Source: Streptomyces parvulus | GTDB taxonomy: Bacteria > Actinomycetota > Actinomycetes > Streptomycetales > Streptomycetaceae | Assembly (NCBI RefSeq): GCF_014648855.1 | Contig: NZ_BMRX01000019.1 | Location: 1 to 64,000, forward strand | Length of the DNA: 64,000 bases | Reading direction: 5' to 3' | Shown here: positions 31,540 through 39,741 of the stretch, in pieces | Numbering within the stretch: the stretch's first letter is position 1 | Layout: every line of letters begins with the position of its first letter | The notes under the pieces: model-generated | What the model was told of the DNA's origin: nothing | The model's database searches: none | What the model saw: only the letters and a program-made list of their open reading frames with translations | Position numbers and translations under genes: made by a program

Positions 31540-32586
31540 ATGGAAGTCTCGGCGTTTCTCATCGCCGGTGTGATCGTCGCGCTGCTCGCGGTATTCACCG
31601 TCGTGCGGGCGGTTCGCATCGTCCCCCAGGCCCGCGCCCGCAATGTCGAACGACTCGGCCGCTACCACCGCACGCTGAAACCCGGACTGAACCTGGTCAT
31701 CCCCTACATCGACCGCGTCTATCCGGTGATCGATCTCCGGGAACAGGTCGTCTCCTTCAAACCGCAGCCGGTCATCACCGAGGACAATCTCGTCGTCGAG
31801 ATCGACACCGTGCTGTATTTCCAGGTGACCGATCCGCGCGCTGCCTTCTACGAGATAGCGAATTTCCTCCAGGCGGTCGAGCAGCTCACCGTCACCACCC
31901 TGCGCAATGTCGTGGGCTCCATGGACCTGGAGAAGACCCTCACCTCCCGCGACACCATCAACAGCCAGCTCCGCGGCGTCCTGGACGAGGCCACCGGCAA
32001 GTGGGGGCTGCGCGTGAACCGGGTGGAGATCAAGGCCATCGACCCGCCGCAGTCCATCAAGGACGCGATGCAGAAGCAGATGCGCGCCGAGCGCGACAAG
32101 CGGGCCGCGATCCTCGGCGCCGAGGGCCAGCGCCAGTCGCAGATCCTCACCGCCGAGGGCGACAAGCAGGCCGCCGTGCTGCGCGCGGAGGGCAACCGCA
32201 CCGCCGAGATCCTCAAGGCCGAGGGCCAGTCGCGGGCCATCGACGAGGTCTTCCAGGCCGTGCACCGCAACGACCCCGACCCCAAGCTGCTCGCCTATCA
32301 GTACCTCCAGGTGCTGCCGCAACTCGCCCAGGGTGAGGGCAGTACCTTCTGGGTGATCCCCGGCGAGGTCACCTCCGCGCTCCAGGGCGTCTCCCGCGCC
32401 TTCACCGAATCGCTGCCCCAGTCACCCGCGACCCGCGACAACCGGCGGGACGACGGGGCCGACCAGGCCGCCAGCGACACCGCGCAGGCCGCGGAGGCCG
32501 CCGCCGAGGCCCTCGCCGACGCCGCCCGGGCCGACCGGGTGACCTCCGAGCCGCTGCGTCCCACCCCCGTGCCCGAGGACCGATGA
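31540..32586 (+). CDS. SPFH/band 7 (stomatin, slipin-type) membrane protein
   Basis: A 348-residue protein: N-terminal membrane anchor over about residues 5-28, SPFH domain with PQARARNVERLGRYHRTLKPGLN and VDLREQVVSFK-type strands, then a Glu/Ala-rich helical flotillin-like region (LGAEGQRQSQILTAEGDKQA) and an Ala-rich tail. It would oligomerise on the membrane inner face as a scaffold for quality control or lipid microdomains. It forms a two-gene unit with NfeD, a widespread pairing. Confidence 0.92.
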   Translation: MEVSAFLIAGVIVALLAVFTVVRAVRIVPQARARNVERLGRYHRTLKPGLNLVIPYIDRVYPVIDLREQVVSFKPQPVITEDNLVVEIDTVLYFQVTDPRAAFYEIANFLQAVEQLTVTTLRNVVGSMDLEKTLTSRDTINSQLRGVLDEATGKWGLRVNRVEIKAIDPPQSIKDAMQKQMRAERDKRAAILGAEGQRQSQILTAEGDKQAAVLRAEGNRTAEILKAEGQSRAIDEVFQAVHRNDPDPKLLAYQYLQVLPQLAQGEGSTFWVIPGEVTSALQGVSRAFTESLPQSPATRDNRRDDGADQAASDTAQAAEAAAEALADAARADRVTSEPLRPTPVPEDR

Positions 32587-32614
32587 GAACCCCGCCCGTC
32601 CCTGCGAGGCCCCC

Positions 32615-33628
32615 ATGTTCGATGTGCCCTTCTGGCTCTGGATCGCCTTCGCCGCCACCGTCGTCGTCTCGCTCACCGTCGACCTCCTCGCGCACCGCGG
32701 CGCACACGTCATCGGATTCAAGGAGGCGGCCGCGTGGAGCGGCCTGTGGGTGGGCCTGGCGCTCGTCTTCGGCGGCGTCGTCTTCCTCGTCCTCGGCCCG
32801 ACCGCGGGCACGGAGTACACCACCGCGTGGCTGCTGGAGAAGAGCCTGTCCGTCGACAACCTCTTCGTCTTCGCGCTGATCTTCGCCTACTTCAAGGTGC
32901 CCCGGGCCTACCAGCACCGCGTGCTCTTCTTCGGCGTCATCGGCGCCCTCGTGTTCCGCGGCATCTTCCTGGCCGCCGGAGTGGCCGTGGTCAACCGCTT
33001 CACCGCCGTGCTCTTCGCCTTCGCGGCCATCCTCTTCTACAGCGTCTACAAGATCCTCAAGGGCGAGGAGGAGAGCTTCGACCCGGGCCGCAGCCTCGCC
33101 GTCCGGCTGCTGCGGAAGGTCGTCCCGGTCCGGGACACCTACGCCGGCCCCAAGTTCTTCGTGAAGGAGGCCGGCAAGCACGTGGCCACGCCGCTGCTCG
33201 CCGTCGTCGCCGCGATCGAGGCGGCGGACCTGATCTTCGCCGTGGACAGCGTGCCGGCCGTGCTCGCGGTCAGCGACGACACCTTCATCGTCTACACCAG
33301 CAACGCCTTCGCCATCCTCGGCCTGCGGGCGCTGTACTTCATGCTCTCCGGGCTGCTCGACCGCTTCCACTACCTGAGCAAGGGTCTGGCGATCATCCTC
33401 GGGTTCATCGGCGTCAAGCTCATCCTCCAGGCCACCCACAAGATCGTCAGCCCCTCGGTGCCGGAGATCCCCTCGCCGGTGAGCCTGGCGGTCATCGTCG
33501 TGGTCCTCGCGGCCTCCGTGATCCTCAGCCTCCGGCGGCCACCGGACCCGGAGGACGGGGGAGGCGGCGGTTCCGGCGGTTCCGGCGGCGAAGCCCTCAG
33601 CGCACCCGAACATAAGAACGTAAAATAG
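32615..33628 (+). CDS. TerC family integral membrane protein
   Basis: A 337-residue protein with about nine membrane helices and the TerC/Alx hallmarks EKSLSVDNLFVF near residue 78 and EAADLIFAVDSVPAVLAVS near 200, whose acidic residues in membrane helices suit metal transport. Relatives are linked to tellurite resistance and manganese efflux. The C-terminal tail is Gly/Ser-rich. ATG 32615 lies 29 nt after the SPFH gene, so it may belong to the same operon. Confidence 0.92.
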   Translation: MFDVPFWLWIAFAATVVVSLTVDLLAHRGAHVIGFKEAAAWSGLWVGLALVFGGVVFLVLGPTAGTEYTTAWLLEKSLSVDNLFVFALIFAYFKVPRAYQHRVLFFGVIGALVFRGIFLAAGVAVVNRFTAVLFAFAAILFYSVYKILKGEEESFDPGRSLAVRLLRKVVPVRDTYAGPKFFVKEAGKHVATPLLAVVAAIEAADLIFAVDSVPAVLAVSDDTFIVYTSNAFAILGLRALYFMLSGLLDRFHYLSKGLAIILGFIGVKLILQATHKIVSPSVPEIPSPVSLAVIVVVLAASVILSLRRPPDPEDGGGGGSGGSGGEALSAPEHKNVK

Positions 33629-33691
33629 GGGTAAAGTCCTCTCAAGCCTTGAAACACCCCAAACCTCCTTCTCGGCGTGGACGTGAGAGCC

Positions 33692-33901
33692 ATGAGCAGT
33701 CACACGCGGCAGACGAAGCCGACGCACACCGCACCACGGCAGTCCGACTCGCAGCGCGAGGACATCTGCCCCACCTGCGGCCACACCGTTCCGGCGGAGA
33801 TCACCCGGCACAAGACCCTCGGGATCTACGTCCCGGTCTGGGGCCCCGGCACCTGCCGGAACCCCGACTGCGGCACGCCCGCGTCCGGCCGGGAACGCTG
33901 A
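33692..33901 (+). CDS. Small zinc-ribbon-like protein of unknown function
   Basis: A 69-residue basic protein with two Cys pairs, CPTCGH near residue 27 and CRNPDC near 56, spaced as a zinc ribbon. ATG 33692 is preceded by GTGAGAG; an in-frame GTG at 33677 is an alternative. I do not recognise a family. It follows TerC by 63 nt. Confidence 0.6.
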   Translation: MSSHTRQTKPTHTAPRQSDSQREDICPTCGHTVPAEITRHKTLGIYVPVWGPGTCRNPDCGTPASGRER

Positions 33902-33925
33902 GCCCCGGCGGTCCGTGCCCGGTGC

Positions 33926-34840
33926 TCAGCCGACGGCGGGCCCCGTGACCGGCCTGCCCTCGGCGTCGTACGGCCAGACGTTGGTGCGGCAGCCGTGCAG
34001 CCCCTTGATCTGCTGCATCATCACCGGTGCCGGACGCCCCGCCCCGGGACATCCCTCGTGGCCGTGGCCCAGGAAGTGCCCCACCTCGTGGTTGACGATC
34101 AGCGCCCGGTACGACGTCACGTCGTCCGCGTAGTACTCCGTGGCCAGCAGCCACCTCTTGAGGTTGACCATCACGTCCTGTCCCACGTTGCAGTTGACCT
34201 CGCCGCCGGTGTCCAGCCCGTACCGGCCGCACACCGCGTCCACCGTGCCCGCCGTGGCGAGCCGCACCCGGAAGTCGGACGCGCCGCCCGCCACCCGCCG
34301 GAACCCCACGTTCCCGTCCGCCGTCCAGCCCCGCTCGTCGGCGAGGATCCGCTCCACCTCGGCGGCGACCTCCCCGGCGGGGATCCCGATGCCGTCCTCG
34401 ACCTGCACCACGTATGTCAGCGTCCGCCCGCTCCCGCCGACCCGATCACCGCCGCCGCCCGCCGTCGTGAACGTGCCCGGGCCGGACGAGGGAATCGATC
34501 CGTGGCCGGCGCCCTTCGTCCTCGCTTCCGCGCCCTGCGTCCCGGCGGTTTCGCGCGGTGCGGGCCGCGCGGACGGCGCCGCGGAGGGCGGCGACGGCGA
34601 CGCGGACGGGGTGGGGGACGCAGAGGAGCCGGCGGCCTCCGCGGCCCGGCCGGCGGGGTCGCCGCCCTCCCGCAGGGCCAGGCCGCCGACGAGCACCAGC
34701 ACCGCGCCGGCCGCCAGCCCCGCCGACAGGGGGCGCCACCGGGCCCCCCGTCGGCGGCGGGCGCCACCACCGCGGGCAACACGGCGGCGCCGGCGGTCCG
34801 TTCCGGCGGACGGCGAGGGTCTCGATCTGCGCTCGTTCAT
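33926..34840 (-). CDS. DUF3152 protein, metallopeptidase-like, membrane anchored
   Basis: A 304-residue protein: a basic N terminus, one membrane segment near residues 36-60 (SAGLAAGAVLVLVGGLAL), a Pro/Ser/Ala-rich linker, and a C-terminal DUF3152 domain with the zinc-binding pattern HEVGHFLGHGHEGC near residue 258 (HExxHxxxxxH). The domain should lie outside the cell. The zinc motif suggests proteolysis, which for this family is unproven to my knowledge. ATG 34840 is used; a GTG at 34846 is an alternative. Divergent from the response regulator gene. Confidence 0.85.
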   Translation of the reverse strand: MNERRSRPSPSAGTDRRRRRVARGGGARRRRGARWRPLSAGLAAGAVLVLVGGLALREGGDPAGRAAEAAGSSASPTPSASPSPPSAAPSARPAPRETAGTQGAEARTKGAGHGSIPSSGPGTFTTAGGGGDRVGGSGRTLTYVVQVEDGIGIPAGEVAAEVERILADERGWTADGNVGFRRVAGGASDFRVRLATAGTVDAVCGRYGLDTGGEVNCNVGQDVMVNLKRWLLATEYYADDVTSYRALIVNHEVGHFLGHGHEGCPGAGRPAPVMMQQIKGLHGCRTNVWPYDAEGRPVTGPAVG

Positions 34841-34953
34841 GATCACAAAGCGTGGCGCGGCGGTGTGATCCCCCGGGGACCGCTGTTGGACCGCTGTGTA
34901 ACAGCCCTCACCCGCGCGGGGGCTCCGGTCCGTCCATACGCATACTGAGACCC

Positions 34954-35643
34954 ATGCCCCGGGTCCTGATCATCGAAGACGACCGCGCCGTCCGCGACGG
35001 CCTGCTCCTCGCCCTGCGCCGGCAGGGACACGAGGTCCGCGCCGCCGCGACCGGTGAGGAGGGCCTGGAACTGCTGCGGTCCTTCCGGCCCGAGGCCGTC
35101 GTACTCGACCTGATGCTGCCCGGCATGTCCGGCCTGGAGGTGTGCCGCCGCGCCCGCGCCCACGACCAGGTGCCGATCATCATGGCCACGGCCCGCGGCG
35201 ACGACACCGACATCGTCGTCGGCCTGGAGGCCGGAGCCGACGACTACGTGGTCAAGCCCGTCCGCGCCCGCGTCCTGGACGCCCGCATCCGCGCGGTGCT
35301 GCGCCGGGCCGGCGGACCGCCCGCCGACCCGGGTACACCGCGCACCGAGCACTACGGCGACCTGGCCATCGACCGGGCCGGACTGACCGTCACCCACCAG
35401 GGGCGGCCCGTCGCCCTCGGCCCCTCCGAACTGCGGCTGCTGCTCACGCTGTCCGCGTCGGCGGGCCAGGTGTTCAGCCGTCAGCAGCTCCTGGAGGCCG
35501 TGTGGGAGCACAGCTACCACGGGGACGCCCGGCTCGTGGACGCCTGCGTCAAGCGGCTGCGGGCCAAGATCGGCGAGCCCGCGGGCAGCCCGCGCCACGT
35601 GCACACCGTCCGCGGCTTCGGCTACCGGTTCGGGACCCGGTGA
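34954..35643 (+). CDS. OmpR-family response regulator
   Basis: A 229-residue two-domain regulator. The receiver domain has the acidic pair in IIEDD, phosphoacceptor Asp in VVLDLMLPGMSG near residue 52, and the conserved Thr/Lys region (ATARGDDT, VVKP). The C-terminal winged helix ends in VDACVKRLRAKI and HTVRGFGYRF. The sensor kinase follows after 4 nt. It should bind promoters, probably including its own operon, in response to a cell-envelope signal. Confidence 0.95.
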   Translation: MPRVLIIEDDRAVRDGLLLALRRQGHEVRAAATGEEGLELLRSFRPEAVVLDLMLPGMSGLEVCRRARAHDQVPIIMATARGDDTDIVVGLEAGADDYVVKPVRARVLDARIRAVLRRAGGPPADPGTPRTEHYGDLAIDRAGLTVTHQGRPVALGPSELRLLLTLSASAGQVFSRQQLLEAVWEHSYHGDARLVDACVKRLRAKIGEPAGSPRHVHTVRGFGYRFGTR

Positions 35644-35647
35644 GACC

Positions 35648-37159
35648 GTGAGACCTCCCCGGGCGCTGCGCGCCCTGAACGGGCTGCGGGTGCGGCTGGT
35701 GGTGGCCTTCACCCTCGTCGCCGTCGTCGCCACCGTGACCACCGGGGCGCTGACCTTCCGCGAGGCGCGCAACGGCGTCCTGCGGCAGAGCCAGGACACC
35801 GTGATCGAGGACTTCCGGCACCGCGTCGACACCCTGGTCCCCAACTACCGCTTCCCGCCCGACGCGGACGACCTCCAGGCGTTCGCCGCCGATGTGGCAC
35901 GCGGCGGCCGGTCCCAGACCTGGCGGGTGCTCACCGCCTACCGGGACGCCCGCGCCACGTCGCGACCCGGCGACGCGTTCGGCGAACTGTCCCCGGAGAT
36001 GCGCGAGTCGGTGCGCTCCCGCCGAGCGACGGTGTTCCAGCGCGTGTCGCACGACGGCCGGCCCGCGCTCGTCGTCGGCATGCCGGTCACCTTCACCGGC
36101 CCGTACGGCTCCTCGGGCGGCGCCTCCGGTCTGGAGGTCTACCTGACCGTGCCCCAGCAGGAGGAACAGGGCTACGTCGACGCCCTGGTCACCGCCATCG
36201 AACGGGCCACCGTGCCCGCGCTGGTCCTGGCCGTGCTGGTGGCGCTGCTGGCCGCGCGCGGTGTGCTGCGGCCCGTGCGGGCACTGCGCCGGGCCACCCG
36301 CAGCATCGCCGAGGGCCGTCTGGACACCCGGCTCGCGGTGCAGGGCTCCGACGAACTGGCCGACCTCTCCCACACCTTCAACGAGACGGCCGCCGCCCTG
36401 GAGGGCTCGGTGGCGGAATTGCGGCGCATGGAGGCCGGCGCCCGCCGGTTCGCCGCGGACGTCTCGCACGAACTGCGGACGCCGCTCGCCGCCATGTCCG
36501 CGGTGACGGACGTCCTGGACGAGGACGCGGCCGGACTCGACGGGGACACGGCCATGGCGGTGCGCCTGATCAGCGAGGAGACCACCAAGCTGGCCGCCCT
36601 GGTGGACGACCTGATGGAGATCTCCCGGTTCGACGCCGGAGCCGCCGCCCTGCACCTGGACGAGATCGACCTGGCGGAGTCCGTACGGCGCACCCTCGCC
36701 TCCCGCGGCTGGCGTGACTCCGTGACGGCCCGCCTGCCCGGCCCCGGAGAGCTGCGCGGCCGCGTCGACCCGCGCCGCCTCGACGTCGTCGTCGCCAACC
36801 TCGTCGGCAACGCCCTGCGGCACGGCGCGCCCCCCGTCCGTCTCGACCTGGCCGCGGGGGAGGACACCGGCACCGGGGGACAGGCGGTCCTCACGGTCCG
36901 CGACCGCGGCGAGGGGATTCCGGAGAGCGTGCTGCCGCACGTCTTCGACCGCTTCTACAAGTCGGACGCCGCCCGCACCCGCAGCGAGGGCAGCGGCCTC
37001 GGCCTCGCCATCACCGCCGAGAACGTACGCCTGCACGGCGGCACCCTCCGGGCGGCCAACGACCCGGACGGCGGCGCCGTCTTCACGGTCGTCCTGCCCC
37101 TCCCGCGCGACGGCGCTCGGGACGGGGCCACGCACGCGACGCGGGAGGACCGCACATGA
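35648..37159 (+). CDS. Sensor histidine kinase
   Basis: A 503-residue membrane kinase. Membrane segments near residues 15-37 (LVVAFTLVAVVATVTTGAL) and 185-205 (VPALVLAVLVALLAARG) flank an extracytoplasmic sensor of about 150 residues. HAMP follows, then the phosphoacceptor DVSHELRTPLAAMS near 275, N box NLVGNALRHG near 385, and G boxes DRGEGIPE and GSGLGLAI. GTG 35648 is 4 nt after the response regulator. Its stop overlaps the lipoprotein start, suggesting the lipoprotein is part of the signalling unit. Confidence 0.94.
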   Translation: MRPPRALRALNGLRVRLVVAFTLVAVVATVTTGALTFREARNGVLRQSQDTVIEDFRHRVDTLVPNYRFPPDADDLQAFAADVARGGRSQTWRVLTAYRDARATSRPGDAFGELSPEMRESVRSRRATVFQRVSHDGRPALVVGMPVTFTGPYGSSGGASGLEVYLTVPQQEEQGYVDALVTAIERATVPALVLAVLVALLAARGVLRPVRALRRATRSIAEGRLDTRLAVQGSDELADLSHTFNETAAALEGSVAELRRMEAGARRFAADVSHELRTPLAAMSAVTDVLDEDAAGLDGDTAMAVRLISEETTKLAALVDDLMEISRFDAGAAALHLDEIDLAESVRRTLASRGWRDSVTARLPGPGELRGRVDPRRLDVVVANLVGNALRHGAPPVRLDLAAGEDTGTGGQAVLTVRDRGEGIPESVLPHVFDRFYKSDAARTRSEGSGLGLAITAENVRLHGGTLRAANDPDGGAVFTVVLPLPRDGARDGATHATREDRT

Positions 37160-37905
37160 AGCCCCCGTCCCGGGCCACTCGGCACGCCCTCCCCTTCCTG
37201 CTCGCGGCGCTGCTCCCGCTGGCCGGCTGCGGCATCCCCGAGACCGGGGTGGTGCAGGCCGGCGAGCCCGCGAGCGGGGTCCTGGAACCGGGCGCCGTCC
37301 CCAGCCCCTCCGAGACCTCGGCCGTGCCCCTCGCCAAGGTGCGTCTCTTCTTCGTCGCCGACGGCGCCCTCGCGCCGGTGACCCGCGTGCTGCCCGCCGC
37401 CACCGACCCCGGCGGCGTCGTCCTCGTACTGCTCGACGGGCCCGACGAGCGGGAGCGGGCGGGCGGACTGACCACCGAGCTGCCGTCCGCCACCGCGGCG
37501 CCCACCGTCCGCGTCGACGGGGCGTCGGTCACCGTGCTCCTGCCACGCGGCACCAGGAGCCTCAGTGACACGGCCGTCGACCAGCTGGCCTGCACGGTCG
37601 CCGCGGCCCGGCTGCGGCAGGACCCGGCGCTGCGGAGCGCGCAGGTGACCGTGGAACAGCCCGGCGGCAGGCTCGCGGGCCGCTCCAGCGACGACTGCCC
37701 CACGGGCGCGGAGCCCCCCGCGGGCGGGACGACCGGAGGTGGGACGACTGGAGGCGGGAGCGCGGTTCCCGGCGACAGAGACACCGCCGCTCCCGGGGAG
37801 AGCGACACGGGTGCGCCCACGAACGGCGACACCGCAGCCCCCACCAACGACGAAACCGGTGCCCCCGGACAATCCGGGGGCACCGGTTTCGTCGTTGGTG
37901 GCTGA
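37156..37905 (+). CDS. GerMN-domain lipoprotein
   Basis: A 249-residue lipoprotein: signal peptide with lipobox LAGC near residues 24-27, then a GerMN domain over about 50-170 (VRLFFVADGALAPVTRVLP, VVLVLLDGPDE). GerMN domains occur in the LpqB accessory lipoprotein of the MtrAB system, so this one may tune the adjacent kinase. The C-terminal 70 residues are Gly/Thr/Pro-rich with repeats of the type GDTxAPTN. The last 22 codons are formed by a 29-bp perfect palindrome, so the tail is encoded by what is also a terminator. Confidence 0.9.
   Translation: MKPPSRATRHALPFLLAALLPLAGCGIPETGVVQAGEPASGVLEPGAVPSPSETSAVPLAKVRLFFVADGALAPVTRVLPAATDPGGVVLVLLDGPDERERAGGLTTELPSATAAPTVRVDGASVTVLLPRGTRSLSDTAVDQLACTVAAARLRQDPALRSAQVTVEQPGGRLAGRSSDDCPTGAEPPAGGTTGGGTTGGGSAVPGDRDTAAPGESDTGAPTNGDTAAPTNDETGAPGQSGGTGFVVGG
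37841..37901. terminator. 29-bp perfect palindrome inside the end of the GerMN lipoprotein gene
   Basis: Arms 37841-37869 and 37873-37901 are exactly complementary with a 3-nt loop (CAA). The structure ends 1 nt before the TGA of the lipoprotein gene and 7 nt before the stop of the convergent gene. It must fold into a very stable hairpin in RNA from either strand and is probably the terminator for both genes, although it is translated on the plus strand. Confidence 0.8.
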
Positions 37906-37907
37906 CC

Positions 37908-38267
37908 CTAGCGCCGTCCGCCCGGCCCGCCGCTGCCGAAGGCACCGCTGCCGCCCTCGTCCCAGCGGGGCCGGTCCTGACCGGCCGCGGTGCGGCTGCC
38001 CTGGTGGCCCAGGTCGTGCGGCAGCGTCCGCTCGTCGCTCTTGGGCATCTCGTCGGGCTCGCGCCGCTCCCGCACCTCGCCCACGGGGCCGTCCGCGGGC
38101 AGATGCGGCTGCTCCTCGGGCAGCGGCGGCGGCGACTCGCGCCGCTTCAGACGGCTGCCGAAGGCGAACGCCCCGATCAGCAGGGCCGCGACCACCACGG
38201 CGGCCACGATCAGTCCCACACCGAGCCCGCCCGGGCCCGCGGCCAGGTCCATCCATGTGTTGCTCAT
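37908..38267 (-). CDS. DUF6479-like small membrane protein
   Basis: A 119-residue protein with a single N-terminal membrane helix (VGLIVAAVVVAALLIGAFAFG, about residues 17-37) followed by a hydrophilic Pro/Glu/Arg-rich cytoplasmic tail. This layout fits the DUF6479 family common in streptomycetes, whose function is unknown. Start ATG 38267. Its stop is 2 nt from the stop of the convergent lipoprotein gene. Confidence 0.75.
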   Translation of the reverse strand: MSNTWMDLAAGPGGLGVGLIVAAVVVAALLIGAFAFGSRLKRRESPPPLPEEQPHLPADGPVGEVRERREPDEMPKSDERTLPHDLGHQGSRTAAGQDRPRWDEGGSGAFGSGGPGGRR

Positions 38268-38390
38268 GGCGCGCGGGTACCCCCGGTCCGGTCCGCCAAC
38301 CCGCCCGGAAATCCCGCCGCGCCCCGTGCCCGGACCAGGCAGGGGCGGCCCCGCCGGTTTGCCCGCCGCCGCAGCGGCAACCCGCTCGGT

Positions 38391-38768
38391 GTGACCTCGA
38401 CGACGACTTCCCAGCAGGAACTCTTCCGCTTCCTGGAAGACCGCTTCGCCTGCGCACAGGCGTGCACCGAGTGCGCCAGGGCCTGCGCGCTGCGGGCGAG
38501 CCTCGTGGACCCGGACGGAACCGAGAACCAGGAACTCGTGCGGCGCAGGGGCATCATGTGCGCCGAGGTGTGCGACGCGACCTGCCGGGTGCTGTCCGAG
38601 CAGAACCAGGTGGACGAGGACGCCATCCGCGTCCAGCTGGAGTGGTGCCGGCAGGTGTGCCTGGAGAGCGCGCACGTCTTCGACGCGCACCCGGGCGCCG
38701 AGGAGAGCGCCCGGGCGTGCCGGGACTGCGCCCGGGCCTGCGGGGAGTTCCTGGACACCCTGCGCTGA
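38391..38768 (+). CDS. Four-helix bundle copper-binding protein (Csp/DUF326 type)
   Basis: A 125-residue protein with 12 cysteines in helix-periodic patterns: CAQACTECARAC near residue 20, MCAEVCDATC near 60, CRQVC near 85 and CRDCARAC near 112. This is the signature of Csp-type proteins that store Cu(I) inside a four-helix bundle. There is no signal peptide, so it should be cytosolic as in Csp3. GTG 38391 is the start nearest the family pattern, without a strong ribosome site. It would buffer copper. Confidence 0.85.
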   Translation: MTSTTTSQQELFRFLEDRFACAQACTECARACALRASLVDPDGTENQELVRRRGIMCAEVCDATCRVLSEQNQVDEDAIRVQLEWCRQVCLESAHVFDAHPGAEESARACRDCARACGEFLDTLR

Positions 38769-38823
38769 CGCCCCGGCGTGGCCGGCTCTGGGATCCGGCC
38801 GCGCGGCGCGTTAGCCTCGCGGC

Positions 38824-39684
38824 ATGGCGGCGACGCGTTCGAACGCCGACCCGGGGCTGTTCGGCCCGGACTCGGTGACCTGGCAGGCGCACGGCGACCC
38901 GATGATGTGGATCGCCGGCATCCGCGCCCTCTACCTCCAGGCCCTCCACCCCCGCGCCGTGCGGGGCGTCACGCAGAACAGCGACTTCCGGCGCGACGCC
39001 TGGGGGCGCCTGATGCGCACCGCGGGATTCGTCGGCACCACCACGTACGGCACCACCGAGGACGCCGAGCGGGCCGGCGCCCGGGTCCGGAAGATCCACC
39101 GCCTGCTCGGCGCGACCGACCCGGACACGGGGGAGCGGTACGGCGTCGACGAACCCGCCCTTCTGATGTGGGTGCACTGCGCCGAGATCGGCTCCTACCT
39201 GCACGTCCTGCGCCGCTCCGGCTACCCCCTCACCGACGCCCACGCCGACCGCTACCTCGCCGAGCACCGGCACAGCGCCCGCCTCGTGGGCCTCGACCCC
39301 GCCACCGTGCCCGCGGACCGGACCGCCCTGGCCGCCTACTTCGCGCGCACCCGGCCCGAACTGGACGCCGGCCCCGAGGCACACGAGGTCGACGACTTCC
39401 TGCGCGACCCGCCCGTCCCCGCCCCGCTGGTCCTCGCCCGCGCGCTGCTGTGGCGCAGGGTCGCGCACCTCGCGTACGACTCCCTGCCGCCCTACGCGCA
39501 CGAGCTGTACGGCAGACCGGCGCCCCCGCCCGACACGGTCACCCGGCGGCTGCGCCTGAGGGGCGCCGCGCTGCGCGGGATTCCCGCCCGGCTGCGCTGG
39601 CAACTGCCGCCCAGACACATCCTGGGCGCGATGGCCCGGCTCGGCCCGGCCACGCGCCCCGGCCCGCACCGGCTCGGACGCTGA
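38824..39684 (+). CDS. Oxygenase MpaB family (DUF2236) protein
   Basis: A 286-residue protein of the DUF2236/MpaB-like group: WQAHGDPMMWIAGIRALYLQALHP near residue 20, with the conserved HP pair, DAWGRLMRTAGFV near 60 and MWVHCAEIGSYLH near 115 with a His thought to bind haem in this family. Related proteins include latex-clearing and mycophenolate pathway oxygenases. The substrate is unknown. Monocistronic by spacing. Confidence 0.85.
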   Translation: MAATRSNADPGLFGPDSVTWQAHGDPMMWIAGIRALYLQALHPRAVRGVTQNSDFRRDAWGRLMRTAGFVGTTTYGTTEDAERAGARVRKIHRLLGATDPDTGERYGVDEPALLMWVHCAEIGSYLHVLRRSGYPLTDAHADRYLAEHRHSARLVGLDPATVPADRTALAAYFARTRPELDAGPEAHEVDDFLRDPPVPAPLVLARALLWRRVAHLAYDSLPPYAHELYGRPAPPPDTVTRRLRLRGAALRGIPARLRWQLPPRHILGAMARLGPATRPGPHRLGR

Positions 39685-39741
39685 ACCGCACCGGACCGGC
39701 CGGGCGCGCGGGCGGCCTCGGGGCCCCGCGCGAACCGGACC

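Noticed and set aside
33630..33660. Weak stem after the TerC gene as a terminator
   Set aside because: Only five base pairs with a long loop; not convincing.
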